Assembly: GCA_037442365.1 (NCBI GenBank)
Contig: JBBIQK010000002.1
Span: 1 to 64,000 of the forward strand
Direction: 5' to 3'
DNA from: GBS-DC sp037442365
GTDB taxonomy: Bacteria; Armatimonadota; Fimbriimonadia; Fimbriimonadales; GBS-DC
DNA length: 64,000 bases
Below the pieces are notes generated by a model. That model was given only the letters and a program-made list of their open reading frames with translations, was not told the DNA's origin and ran no database searches. A program made the translations under genes and the position numbers. Positions 25,453 through 33,681 of the stretch are shown piece after piece. Within the stretch, counting starts at the first letter, position 1. Each line of letters opens with the position of its first letter.

Positions 25453-26271
25453 TTACGGCGCAGCCTCGGAACGCTTAGTAGCGGCTTTCAACCCGCGCAG
25501 GTACTCGCCAATCGCCGTTTGCCCGTTGGGCGAGTCGGCGAACTCGTGCAGGTACTGCACCAGCTGGCTGCCCACCACCGCGCCGTCGGCAATTCGGGCA
25601 ATCTGGCGCACATGGTCGGGCTTGGAGACGCCGAAGCCGACGGCAATCGGCAGCGCGGTGTGTTCCCGGATACGCGCAATCAGGTCGGGCAGGTCGGGCG
25701 GGAGCTGGTCGCGTGCGCCCGTGACGCCCGTGCGCGAGACGCAGTAGATGAACCCCTGCCCGCGCGCCGCCACGAGCCGTATCCGCTCCGTCGTGCTGGT
25801 TGGCGTGAGCAGAAAGATGGGCTGTAGGGCGTGCCGATGGGCGCAGGTCAACCACTCGTCCGCCTCATCGGGGGGCAGGTCGGTCATCAGGCATGCGCTG
25901 AAGCCCGCCGCAACCGCATCCTGCGCGAACCGCTCCAGTCCATACCGCTGCACAGGGTTATAGTAGGTAAAGGCAATCAGGGGAATTTGCAGGCTGGGGG
26001 CGCTTGCGGCGACGGTCTCCAGCACGCGCGGCAGCGTCGTCCCCTGTTGCAGCGCGCGGTGCATCGCCGCCTGTATCACGGGTCCATCCGCCAGCGGGTC
26101 GCTGAAGGGAAACCCCACCTCCACCATGTCCACGCCCGAATCCTGCAACAGGCGCAGGATGTCGGGCAGCCGCTCCAACGACGGGTCGCCCGCCGTGATA
26201 TAGGCAACCAGCGCGGCTTCACTCCGCGTCCGCAGCGATTCGAAAACCGTCTCCAGCCGTTCTGTGCGCAT
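25453..26271 (-). CDS. trpA: Tryptophan synthase alpha chain
   Basis: 272 residues from ATG 26271; the open frame continues upstream but a TACAAT box lies 9 nt before this ATG. It cleaves indole-3-glycerol phosphate to indole and glyceraldehyde 3-phosphate in complex with TrpB. Catalytic residues are in place: Glu51 in MVEVGFPFSDP and Asp62 in LADGPVIQ. AYITAGDPS (about 24-31), the phosphate-binding region GFIYCVSRTGVTG and VGFGVSKPDHV are also present. No other trp gene is in the window, so trpA is not in a local trp operon. Confidence 0.95.
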   Translation of the reverse strand: MRTERLETVFESLRTRSEAALVAYITAGDPSLERLPDILRLLQDSGVDMVEVGFPFSDPLADGPVIQAAMHRALQQGTTLPRVLETVAASAPSLQIPLIAFTYYNPVQRYGLERFAQDAVAAGFSACLMTDLPPDEADEWLTCAHRHALQPIFLLTPTSTTERIRLVAARGQGFIYCVSRTGVTGARDQLPPDLPDLIARIREHTALPIAVGFGVSKPDHVRQIARIADGAVVGSQLVQYLHEFADSPNGQTAIGEYLRGLKAATKRSEAAP

Positions 26272-26280
26272 GCAGGGGGG

Positions 26281-26286
26281 ATTGTA
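26281..26286 (-). promoter_or_regulatory. -10 box of trpA
   Basis: TACAAT on the minus strand, ending 9 nt before the ATG. It is divergent from the TATAAT box at 26330 for the next gene. Confidence 0.5.
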
Positions 26287-26329
26287 CCTTTTTCGCCACA
26301 GCAGCGCACAAAACCCCGTAAAAATGTGG

Positions 26330-26335
26330 TATAAT
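26330..26335 (+). promoter_or_regulatory. Extended -10 promoter of the first dockerin-tailed gene
   Basis: TGG followed by TATAAT, a full extended -10 element. Unlike the leaderless genes it is followed by a leader of about 30 nt with GAAGGAGG before the ATG at 26371. Confidence 0.65.
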
Positions 26336-26370
26336 AGAGACATCCGATTACTTATTGAAGGAGGCACACC

Positions 26371-27495
26371 ATGAAACGCTACGCTTGTGTAGTGGGTATT
26401 GTGCTTGCTGTCCTGACTGGCAGCCACGCTCAGACGCTGACTTCTATCGGGAACGGAATTTCTGGCGATGGAAGCCTAACCATCCCCGTTGACCCGTTTG
26501 GCGCATGGTACGCAAACTTCTCCAATGCCGCGAATCGAGGCGAGTTTTATGACCCCGCTGGGTTTCCTGGAGCAGATTACCCCACCTTCGCCACGGGCAC
26601 TTACCTGTTTGTCGGAACCAGCTACCGCGTTGCGCTTAACCAGGAGCCCGGATGGGGTGGATCGCCTTCCTGGGCAGGCACCCTGACGGCGACGGTCGTT
26701 TCTGGACCCACGGCGTTCGACTATGCCTACAACGATGGCGTGAACGACACCGCGACCGCGAGCTTCACCGTCGCCAGCGCGGATAATGTGGTGAACCTGA
26801 GTGTGAACATGTTAACCGCTGTTCGACGCCCGTCGTATACCGTCGTGCGCTACCAGATTACCAACAACTCCAGCAGTCCCATAGACTTCAAGCTCTATCG
26901 CGCCTGGGATCTGGATATTTACTGGGATGGAAACTACGAAAACGACGAGGTATGCGGCGGCGTTTACGGCGGGCAGGGCTATCCGTCTCAAGGCGAGTCC
27001 GGCGACTCTGCGTTGCGCTTCGCGCTGAGCAGTCTCAACCCGATTAACGGCTATGTCGCGGCGAAACGCACCTATCGAGACAGCAGCTGGGATCCCAGCT
27101 GTCCCACGATGGGATACGGGACGGACATTCAGGAGTGGAACGCCTACGGTATCCCCTCGTGCTGGGTTAACTATGTCGCCTACTATGGGATTGGACCCGG
27201 GTGCAGCGGTAGCGCCTTCGGCGACGGGCATATCGGGGTGGAAGTACCCGTTTCGCTGGCGGCGGGCGGCAGCGCGACTGTGACCTTCATCCACACCTAC
27301 GGCGCGAACCAGCCCGCGACCTGCAACCTGGCGGATGTGAACCTCGACGGCGTGGTTGATGACGCCGACCTGCTCGCTGTGCTGTTCGCCTTTGGCAACG
27401 GCGCGCCGAATGCGGACGCCGATGTGAACTTCGACGGCGTGGTGGACGACGCCGACCTGCTGGAGGTGCTGTTCAACTTCGGTAGCTCGTGCTGA
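26371..27495 (+). CDS. Secreted protein with dockerin-like calcium-repeat tail and C-terminal Cys
   Basis: 374 residues. A signal peptide (MKRYACVVGIVLAVLTGSHA) leads into a beta-rich domain of about 300 residues with many Tyr, Trp, Gly and Asn. That domain contains several Cys (CGGVYGG, SCPTMGYG, SCWVNY, GCSGS) and ends ATVTFIHTYG. I do not recognise it. The tail has two EF-hand-type repeats, DVNxDGxVDDADLLxVLF at 322 and 351, and the last residue is Cys374. The pattern is dockerin-like, with Asp/Asn at calcium positions, but the helix LLxVLFxFG is unlike cellulosomal dockerins. GAAGGAGG precedes the ATG. The next gene carries the same tail. Confidence 0.75.
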   Translation: MKRYACVVGIVLAVLTGSHAQTLTSIGNGISGDGSLTIPVDPFGAWYANFSNAANRGEFYDPAGFPGADYPTFATGTYLFVGTSYRVALNQEPGWGGSPSWAGTLTATVVSGPTAFDYAYNDGVNDTATASFTVASADNVVNLSVNMLTAVRRPSYTVVRYQITNNSSSPIDFKLYRAWDLDIYWDGNYENDEVCGGVYGGQGYPSQGESGDSALRFALSSLNPINGYVAAKRTYRDSSWDPSCPTMGYGTDIQEWNAYGIPSCWVNYVAYYGIGPGCSGSAFGDGHIGVEVPVSLAAGGSATVTFIHTYGANQPATCNLADVNLDGVVDDADLLAVLFAFGNGAPNADADVNFDGVVDDADLLEVLFNFGSSC

Positions 27496-27511
27496 CACGC
27501 GCAGCCGTGCG

Positions 27512-27554
27512 ACTCGTGCGACGGGACACTACTCGCCCGTCGCACGAGTGTCCC
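27512..27554. terminator. Overlapping hairpins between the two dockerin-tailed genes
   Basis: A perfect 14-bp inverted repeat (27512-27525 with 27536-27549) follows the first gene's stop. A second, mutually exclusive 8-bp repeat (GGGACACT 27523-27530 with AGTGTCCC 27547-27554) overlaps it. No T-run follows, so a terminator role is only likely. Confidence 0.5.
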
Positions 27555-27621
27555 CTTCAGGAAAGCCTTGTCAGGAACTTTCTTCAGATCAATCAACGCC
27601 ACTCGCGCTCCTTGAGAGCGT

Positions 27622-27639
27622 CTAATTGGGCACAATTAG
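27622..27639 (+). promoter_or_regulatory. Small hairpin just before a ribosome-binding site
   Basis: CTAATT and AATTAG (perfect 6 bp, 6-nt loop) end 3 nt before the TGGAGG site of the gene at 27654. They could affect translation initiation. A CGCTC/GAGCG stem lies directly upstream (27606-27620). Confidence 0.35.
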
Positions 27640-27653
27640 CTGGAGGTTCGCAA

Positions 27654-28778
27654 ATGAGAGGCGTTCTGTTGATGGGACTACTGACACTGAGCGCCCTTAC
27701 CTATGGGCAGCACTATCAGTATCGTGTGCTGATTGGCGATCGAGACGCCGAGCGCGGCGTACTCTACTACGACTATCCCACAGGCAACTTCGGCGTGCTG
27801 GGTATTTGCGAACCGTCGAACACCGCAAGCGACTTTTACTACGGGATTGCCGTTCATCACGAGCGGGGTGAAATCTGGGTATGCAATGTGTTGCGCAACC
27901 GAATCGATATTCTGGATTTCGACGGCAACTGCCTGCGCACGATGTCGTCGGGGTTCCGTGGTCCGCACGGTATTGCTATTCACCCCAACGGTGATAAAGT
28001 GGTGTTTTCACACAACACTTTCGCCATGGCGGAATACACCATTTCCACTGAGCAGTGGCGTCCGATTCTGTTCCGATACTTCGATGATGCTCTGGGAGCC
28101 TATGTGGTCTATCTCGATAGGATTTATGGAATAGAGTGGCATCCCGATGGGAGCTATCTGTACGCGGCGGCGCTGGGCGGGATTGCCGAGATAGTCGCCG
28201 ATGCCGACGGCTCGCTGACAAATACGATACGCTGTATGCGCGGCTCCAGCGCAATTGCAACGCCATGGGATGTGGCGGTAATCAGCACTGGCGCGCAGGC
28301 GACGCATCTGGCAGCCACCGACGATGAATTCGCTGGTTCGAACCGACCGCGTTTACGGCGTGTCGGCTTGTACGAGTTTGACACCACGCAGTCCGACTGC
28401 CGTCGACTGGGCGACCTTGCAGGGCACCCGGACAGTGCAGGCGGGCAGCTGTTCGGAATTGCCCATGCGCCCGACGGCACCCTGTGGGTGAGCAACTACG
28501 ATAGCGGGCGCGTGTATCAGCTGGACGCCAGCGGTACCCTGCTGCGCACGGTACAGGCAGGCAATCCCAAACTGGGCGTCGGGATAGCCATCCTGCCCAG
28601 GTGCTGGAGCCACGACGGCGATGTGAACGCCGACGGCTGCGTGGACGACGCCGATCTGCTATCCGTACTTTTCAACTTTGGCGCAGCCGAGCCTGGCATA
28701 CGCGAGGATGTCAACTGCGACGGCATGGTGGACGACGCGGATTTGCTAACCGTACTGTTCAACTTCGGCTCGTGCTAA
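27654..28778 (+). CDS. Secreted beta-propeller-like protein with dockerin-like tail and C-terminal Cys
   Basis: 374 residues from ATG 27654, with GGAGG 7 nt upstream. After a signal peptide (MRGVLLMGLLTLSALTYG) come NHL/SMP-30-like blades: GIAVHHERGEIWVCN, GPHGIAIHPNGDKVVFS, GIEWHPDGSYLYAA and FGIAHAPDGTLWVSNYDSGRVYQLD. The tail has two DVNxDGxVDDADLLxVLF repeats starting at residues 323 and 352 and ends FNFGSC, so the final residue is Cys. The protein would be exported; the propeller suggests a binding or hydrolase scaffold but no catalytic residues can be assigned. The tail closely resembles that of the preceding gene and of the hydrolase at the right edge. Confidence 0.78.
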   Translation: MRGVLLMGLLTLSALTYGQHYQYRVLIGDRDAERGVLYYDYPTGNFGVLGICEPSNTASDFYYGIAVHHERGEIWVCNVLRNRIDILDFDGNCLRTMSSGFRGPHGIAIHPNGDKVVFSHNTFAMAEYTISTEQWRPILFRYFDDALGAYVVYLDRIYGIEWHPDGSYLYAAALGGIAEIVADADGSLTNTIRCMRGSSAIATPWDVAVISTGAQATHLAATDDEFAGSNRPRLRRVGLYEFDTTQSDCRRLGDLAGHPDSAGGQLFGIAHAPDGTLWVSNYDSGRVYQLDASGTLLRTVQAGNPKLGVGIAILPRCWSHDGDVNADGCVDDADLLSVLFNFGAAEPGIREDVNCDGMVDDADLLTVLFNFGSC

Positions 28779-28783
28779 GTGTC

Positions 28784-28805
28784 GCAGCAGAAAGTTTTCG
28801 GCTGC
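28784..28805. terminator. Hairpin between convergent genes
   Basis: GCAGC (28784-28788) pairs with GCTGC (28801-28805), and inside this GAA pairs with TTC. It sits between the dockerin-tailed gene (+) and fliH (-) and could end both transcripts. No clear T-run. Confidence 0.4.
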
Positions 28806-28876
28806 TGAAGCAGGAGCTTCCGCGTTCCATACAGACGGCGCCTCGCCCACCAGTTGCACGCATACCACAAACAGAC

Positions 28877-29647
28877 TTACGCCGCCTCGCGCAGGACGCG
28901 CTCGATTTCGCCGAGTTGCGTGCGGATGCGCGCATCGTAGACGCCCTGCTCCGTCTCGATAATGCAGCCGCCTGGGTCGACGCGCCTGTCCTCGATAATC
29001 TCGATGCCCTCCGCGCCGTCCACTATCTGGAGCAGGGCAGGGCGGTGCTGGCGCACGGTCTCTATATCCAGCGGGTTCACACGGATACGCAGGCGCCCGA
29101 AGCCCTGCACGCGGCGGAGCGCCTCGCGCACAATCGCCCGCACATGTTCAGGCTGCAATCGGAGTTCCTCGCGCACGACTTTGCGCACGACCTCCAGCGC
29201 CAGTTCGAGCATCTGCGATTCGGCAGTCTGTAGATAGGCTTCATACTGGGCGTGGACGGCGCTCAGGGCGCGCTGCAGTTCCGCGCGGAGCGTTTCAAGG
29301 GTCTGTTGCAGTGCAGTTTCCGCCTGCTGGCGCGCGTGTTGTTCGCCGTCGCGGTAGCCCTCTTCATAGCCGCGCTGGTAGCCCTCGCGGCGCGCCTGCT
29401 CACGAATGCGCTCCGCGTCCTGAATGGCTCTCAGGCGGATGGCTTCCGCTTCCGCGCGGAGCGTTTCTGCGTCAGGCGTCTGCTCTGAGTGCGGCGGCGC
29501 ATATTCGGGGAAGGGCGACGCGCTCCCTGTGCGTGCAGGCGCGCGGGAACCTCTGTCAGTCGCCCCCAGCAGCTCGGTCAGCCCCGTGGGGGGCTGGGAA
29601 CGCGCTTCGGCGAGGGCGTCTTTCAGGGTCGGGAAGGGCGCGCGCAT
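28877..29647 (-). CDS. fliH: Flagellar assembly protein FliH
   Basis: 256 residues. The N-terminal 70 are polar and Pro-rich. A long charged coiled coil with the YQRGYEEGYRDGEQ repeat (GxxxG type, about 89-102) follows, then the conserved C-terminal domain (LELALEVVRKVVREEL, then IRVNPLDIETVRQHRP, DRRVDPGGCIIETEQGVYDARI). FliH regulates the export ATPase FliI and carries substrates to the export gate. It is the last gene of the operon. fliI normally follows but is absent; the next gene is convergent. Confidence 0.9.
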   Translation of the reverse strand: MRAPFPTLKDALAEARSQPPTGLTELLGATDRGSRAPARTGSASPFPEYAPPHSEQTPDAETLRAEAEAIRLRAIQDAERIREQARREGYQRGYEEGYRDGEQHARQQAETALQQTLETLRAELQRALSAVHAQYEAYLQTAESQMLELALEVVRKVVREELRLQPEHVRAIVREALRRVQGFGRLRIRVNPLDIETVRQHRPALLQIVDGAEGIEIIEDRRVDPGGCIIETEQGVYDARIRTQLGEIERVLREAA

Positions 29648-29648
29648 G

Positions 29649-30665
29649 CTAAATCAGCATCTCCTCCTCGCCGCCGCGCGAGATGACAATCTCGCCCGCC
29701 TCCTCCATGCGGCGCACGATGCTCACGACGCGCTGCTGCGCCTCTTCCACATCGCGCACGCGCACGGGTCCCATAAACTCCAGCTCCTCTTTGAGCATGT
29801 TCACGGCGCGCTCGGACATGTTGCGGAAAATCTTGTCTTTGAGCGCGTCGCTGGCGCCCTTGAGCGCGAGCGAGAGTTCCTTCATGTCCACCTCTTTCAG
29901 AATCTGCTGGATGGCGCGGTCGTCCAGCTGCAGCAGGTCTTCGAAGGTGAACATCAGCTTGCGCACCTCTTCGGCGAGTTCGGGATTGTTGTCGGTCAGG
30001 TAGTCAAAAATCATCCGCTCGGTGTTGCGATCGACCCACTGGATGACCTCCACCAGCGATTTGACGCCGCCCGCGGCGGTCAGCTCCTGACTGGCGATAC
30101 TGGAGAGCTTGCGCTGCAACACATTCTCGACGCGGCGGATGACTTCGGGCGGCGTGCTGCCCATCGTGGCGAGCCGCTCGGCGACTTCGGGACGCAGTTC
30201 AGGCGGCAGGCTACCCATCACGGCGGCGGCGGACTGGGGGTCCAGATATGCCAGCACCAGCGCGATGGTCTGCGGGTGTTCGTCCTGCAGGAAGGTGCTG
30301 AGCTGTGCGGGATGCACGCGCTTGATGGAATCGAACGGCAACATCTGGATGGCGCGGGTGAGCTTCGCCAGAATCTCCTGGGCGCGTTCGGGTCCGTAGG
30401 CGCGTTCGAGCATCTCGCGGGCGTGGTCCAAGCCGCCCTCCAGCGCGAGGTTCTGCGCCAGACACACTTCGTAAAACTCCTGAATCACCTGCTGACGCAC
30501 TTCGGCGGGGATACTGCCCAGCCGCGCGATTTCGAGGCTCAGCTCCTCGACTTCGGCGTCGTTCAGGTGCGGCAGCACTTTGGAGGCAATCTCCGTGCCC
30601 AGTGCGACCAGCACAATCGCCGCCTTCTGCTTGCCTGTCAGTTTCTTCTCGCCCGGTTTCAGCAT
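29649..30665 (-). CDS. fliG: Flagellar motor switch protein FliG
   Basis: 338 residues, normal length. The N-terminal domain opens KLTGKQKAAIVLVALGTEIASKVLPHL. The middle domain has the EHPQTIALVLAYLDPQSAAAVMGSLP signature (about 125-150). The C-terminal torque domain includes MFTFEDLLQLDDRAIQQILKEVD and SLALKGASDALKDKIFRNMSERA, with the charged residues that contact the stator. It sits at the cytoplasmic face of the MS ring. It starts 3 nt after fliF stops. Confidence 0.96.
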   Translation of the reverse strand: MLKPGEKKLTGKQKAAIVLVALGTEIASKVLPHLNDAEVEELSLEIARLGSIPAEVRQQVIQEFYEVCLAQNLALEGGLDHAREMLERAYGPERAQEILAKLTRAIQMLPFDSIKRVHPAQLSTFLQDEHPQTIALVLAYLDPQSAAAVMGSLPPELRPEVAERLATMGSTPPEVIRRVENVLQRKLSSIASQELTAAGGVKSLVEVIQWVDRNTERMIFDYLTDNNPELAEEVRKLMFTFEDLLQLDDRAIQQILKEVDMKELSLALKGASDALKDKIFRNMSERAVNMLKEELEFMGPVRVRDVEEAQQRVVSIVRRMEEAGEIVISRGGEEEMLI

Positions 30666-30668
30666 GGC

Positions 30669-32372
30669 TCAGTTCTTAATCCAGTTGCGCAACAGCGCCG
30701 CAATATGCTCTGGCTTATTATCGGCGAATCGCTGGATTTCCAGCAGTTCGGGCTGGGTGCGCTCACGGATTCGCTCGGCAAGCTCTTCTTCGATAACGGA
30801 GGGTCCCCGTCGCTTGCGCACGATGACCGTGCCGTCGGGACCAACCTCCTCGACGAGCGTGATTCCGTCTTCGTCGACGACGGCGTTCAGGGCGTGTTCC
30901 GAGCCGTCGGTAATCGCGCCTGCAGGAGCGACGCCTGCGCCGACCTGCATCGCGCCGCCGCCGGGCAACGCCGCCAGCGCTTTCGGCTGCGGCGCAGGAC
31001 GCCGAATCTGCTTGCCAATCACGCGCGCCAGGAAAATCGCGACAATCAGGAGCAGAATCACGGGCAGCAACCGCCACAACAGCTCCTGACGCTGGGCGGC
31101 TTCGCGCGCCTGCTGCTCTTTCGCCGCCTGCTCTGCCTGCGAGGCGTCGAACTTGACGCGCTGCACGGTCACGACTCGGTTCGGCTGGTTGGGCGCGACG
31201 CCGACCGTCGCCTCCAGCCAGTTGCGCACGGCGGTCAGCGCCTCGTCAGGCACGCCCTCGTCGACCAGCGTCGCGACGCTGAGCCGTTCGATGCGCCCTG
31301 GCGCACGGATGATATGCTCCACCTGTTTGTTGATTTCGTAGTTGCGGACGGTATCTTCCCGGTTGTATTCGCCGACACCGCCCCCACCCAGCGGCGCAGC
31401 GGGATACATCGGGTTCTCGGCGCGGTTGCCTGCGATTCCCGCCGCCCCTCCCCCAGCGGGCGGATTGCCGTTCAGTCGCTCGGTTGCGGTCGTTTCGCTA
31501 ATCACGGCGGCGCGGTTCGGGTCTAACGGCTCCACGCGCTGCGCCTGCACCTCCTCCTTATCGAGGTTCAGCTCCGCCTGCACCATCACGCTGGACTTGT
31601 TGGGTCCCAGCACGCGGTCTAAATGCTGTTGCAGCTGGCGGCGCAGTTCCTCGGCGTAGGCGCGTTCGGCTTCGCGGCGCGTGCGAATCAGTTCGTTGTC
31701 CACCGCGTACTGGTCGCCCCCCTGCCACAGCGGGCGCGCCTCCGAATCGACCACCGTCACATGCTCGGGCTTCAATCCCTCCACGCTGTGGCTGACCAGA
31801 TGCACGATTCCGCGCACCTGCTCGCGGGTGAGCGTCGCATTCGGCTTGAGCGCGACCACCACGCTGGCGGTCGGCTCCGTGCGCGAGTCGGCAAACGGCG
31901 AGTCGTTGCCCGGCGTGATATGCACGCGCGCGCTCTCCACCGGCTCCAGATGGCGAATGGTGTTTGCCAGCTCCTCTTCGAGGGCGATGCGCAGGGTGTT
32001 CTGCTCCATCGACTGCGTCATGCCGAAGGGCGTCTTTTCGAGTCGGGCATAGCCGGGCGCGCCCGTTTTGGGCAAGCCTTGAGACGCCAGCTCCAGCCGC
32101 GCCTCTTCCGACCGATCCTGGGGCACTTCAATGACGCTCCCGCCGCCCGAAGTGCGCACGGGGATGTTTCTCTCGCGCAGCGCCTGCACCACCGCGGCGG
32201 AGTCGGCAGGCGACAGCCCCGTGTAGAGGGTCGTGTAGGTCGGCGCGCTCGCCCAGAAGCCCAGCGCGACAAACAGCGCCAGCAGTCCCACCACGCCGCC
32301 TATCAGCGCGATTCGCGTCGTGCGGGGCAGCTGCGCCCACCAGTCCCGAAACCGATTAATGGCGTTCTGCAT
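30669..32372 (-). CDS. fliF: Flagellar MS-ring protein FliF
   Basis: 567 residues. TM1 is at about 21-43 (IALIGGVVGLLALFVALGFWA). The ring-building motifs are YTTLYTGLSPADSAAVVQALRERNIPV and LEEELANTIRHLEPVESARVHI in the first part, then the beta-collar and spacer. TM2 is at about 440-458 (LLPVILLLIVAIFLARVIG). The C-terminal FliG-binding tail ends NKPEHIAALLRNWIKN. FliF forms the membrane base ring on which switch and export gate assemble. It lies 6 nt after fliE. Confidence 0.95.
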   Translation of the reverse strand: MQNAINRFRDWWAQLPRTTRIALIGGVVGLLALFVALGFWASAPTYTTLYTGLSPADSAAVVQALRERNIPVRTSGGGSVIEVPQDRSEEARLELASQGLPKTGAPGYARLEKTPFGMTQSMEQNTLRIALEEELANTIRHLEPVESARVHITPGNDSPFADSRTEPTASVVVALKPNATLTREQVRGIVHLVSHSVEGLKPEHVTVVDSEARPLWQGGDQYAVDNELIRTRREAERAYAEELRRQLQQHLDRVLGPNKSSVMVQAELNLDKEEVQAQRVEPLDPNRAAVISETTATERLNGNPPAGGGAAGIAGNRAENPMYPAAPLGGGGVGEYNREDTVRNYEINKQVEHIIRAPGRIERLSVATLVDEGVPDEALTAVRNWLEATVGVAPNQPNRVVTVQRVKFDASQAEQAAKEQQAREAAQRQELLWRLLPVILLLIVAIFLARVIGKQIRRPAPQPKALAALPGGGAMQVGAGVAPAGAITDGSEHALNAVVDEDGITLVEEVGPDGTVIVRKRRGPSVIEEELAERIRERTQPELLEIQRFADNKPEHIAALLRNWIKN

Positions 32373-32378
32373 AGGCTA

Positions 32379-32705
32379 TCACACCTGCAATCGCATAATC
32401 TCCTGATAGGCGTCCAGCACCTTGTTGCGCACCTGCAGGGTCAGCTGAAACGCGAGGCTGGCGCGCTCCATCGCCAGCACCAGCGTCTGTTCGTCGACAG
32501 GCTCCCCGCGTGCGAATCGCTGCGCCAGCGCCGCCGACTGTTGCTGGGCGTCGTTCACCTGCCCGATAATCTCGCGCAGCATGCCGCCGAAGTCGGCGCG
32601 GGGCGCTTCTTCCGCAGGCGCGTCGGGCGCCTGCAGCCATTGGGGCGGCGCCAGCTCCCGTATCTGAATGCGCGGCAAATCCTTCACGATGCCCTTGATT
32701 TCCAT
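32379..32705 (-). CDS. fliE: Flagellar hook-basal body complex protein FliE
   Basis: 108 residues. The conserved C-terminal half (FGGMLREIIGQVNDAQQQSAALAQRFARGE then QTLVLAMERASLAFQLTLQVRNKVLDAYQEIMRLQV) is the FliE signature, joining MS ring and rod. GGGGAG lies 7 nt before the ATG. Confidence 0.93.
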   Translation of the reverse strand: MEIKGIVKDLPRIQIRELAPPQWLQAPDAPAEEAPRADFGGMLREIIGQVNDAQQQSAALAQRFARGEPVDEQTLVLAMERASLAFQLTLQVRNKVLDAYQEIMRLQV

Positions 32706-32716
32706 ACGCGCTCCCC

Positions 32717-33124
32717 TTAGACGCGCCCGATGTCCAGCGTGCGCATGAACATATCTTTTGCGGCGTTGAACGCCTGAATGTTCGCCTCGTAGGCGCGGCT
32801 CGCGCTAATCATGTCCACCATCTCGTGAACGATGTCCACATTCGGGTAGGTCACATAGCCGTTGGCGTCGGCGTCGGGGTGTCCGGGGTCATACACCATG
32901 CGCGGGGGCGCAGAGTCCGTCGCGATCTGTGCGACACGTACGCCGCCCGGCATCTGCGGCGTCGGCGCCATCGGCTCGAAGAGGGCGACCTTCCGACGGT
33001 AGGGCTGTCCGTCGGGCGTGCGGGTGGTGTTCGCGTTCGCGAGGTTGTCGGCGACCAGGTCCATCCGCAATCGCTCCGCCGAAAGACCGCTCGCGCTCAC
33101 CCGCAGTGTGCTAATCAGTCCCAT
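32717..33124 (-). CDS. flgC: Flagellar proximal rod protein FlgC
   Basis: 135 residues. The N-terminal rod signature LRVSASGLSAERLRMDLVADNLANANTTRT and the C-terminal VDIVHEMVDMISASRAYEANIQAFNAAKDMFMRTLDIGR are both complete. AGGAGG lies 6 nt upstream. It is secreted through the flagellar export apparatus to form the rod with FlgB. Confidence 0.95.
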   Translation of the reverse strand: MGLISTLRVSASGLSAERLRMDLVADNLANANTTRTPDGQPYRRKVALFEPMAPTPQMPGGVRVAQIATDSAPPRMVYDPGHPDADANGYVTYPNVDIVHEMVDMISASRAYEANIQAFNAAKDMFMRTLDIGRV

Positions 33125-33135
33125 CGCTTACCTCC

Positions 33136-33576
33136 TTATTGCCCGCGTCCTTCGCGGATGGCGTTCTGCAGCCCTCGAATCTGGCTGTTGGCGATACGCG
33201 CCAGCATCGAGTAGCGCATCTGGTTCTCGGCGAGTTGCGCCAGTTCGTATTCGGGGTCGATCGTGTTGCCGTCGGTGCGCATGGGCGTCGGCTGAGGCGC
33301 GGGGGTTGCCTCGCGCGGCTGTGCGCTGGGCGGCAGGCTCACATGGCGCGGGTCGGATACGCGCAGGGGCAGCGCGCCTGCCTGCATCGCGCGTTGCACG
33401 GACGGCGCAGGCGCGGATTCGCCCTCAGGCAAGTCCATCCGCACGAAATTCGGCGTGTTTGCGTTCGCGAGGTTGTGCGCCAGCAGCTTGTGGCGCGTCG
33501 TCGCGCGGTTCATCGCTCGCTCACTCGCCTGCAGAGTCGGCGTATCCCAAAAGGTACGGTAGTTGCTAATCCGCAT
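33136..33576 (-). CDS. flgB: Flagellar proximal rod protein FlgB
   Basis: 146 residues. RATTRHKLLAHNLANANTPNFVRMDL (about 24-49) is the FlgB signature, and EYELAQLAENQMRYSMLARIANSQIRGLQNAI closes the protein. It is the first gene of flgB-flgC-fliE-fliF-fliG-fliH; GAGGAG lies 9 nt upstream. The 105-bp region before it (33577-33681) has no obvious consensus promoter. Confidence 0.92.
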   Translation of the reverse strand: MRISNYRTFWDTPTLQASERAMNRATTRHKLLAHNLANANTPNFVRMDLPEGESAPAPSVQRAMQAGALPLRVSDPRHVSLPPSAQPREATPAPQPTPMRTDGNTIDPEYELAQLAENQMRYSMLARIANSQIRGLQNAIREGRGQ

Positions 33577-33681
33577 ACCGCGTCGCTCCTCTCGCGTCCG
33601 TGCAACAGTGCGCCAACCTCCTGTGGGCGCGTTCTGTTCGAAAACCTGCTTACCGATTATCGGCGCGGGGGGGCGAAAGGT

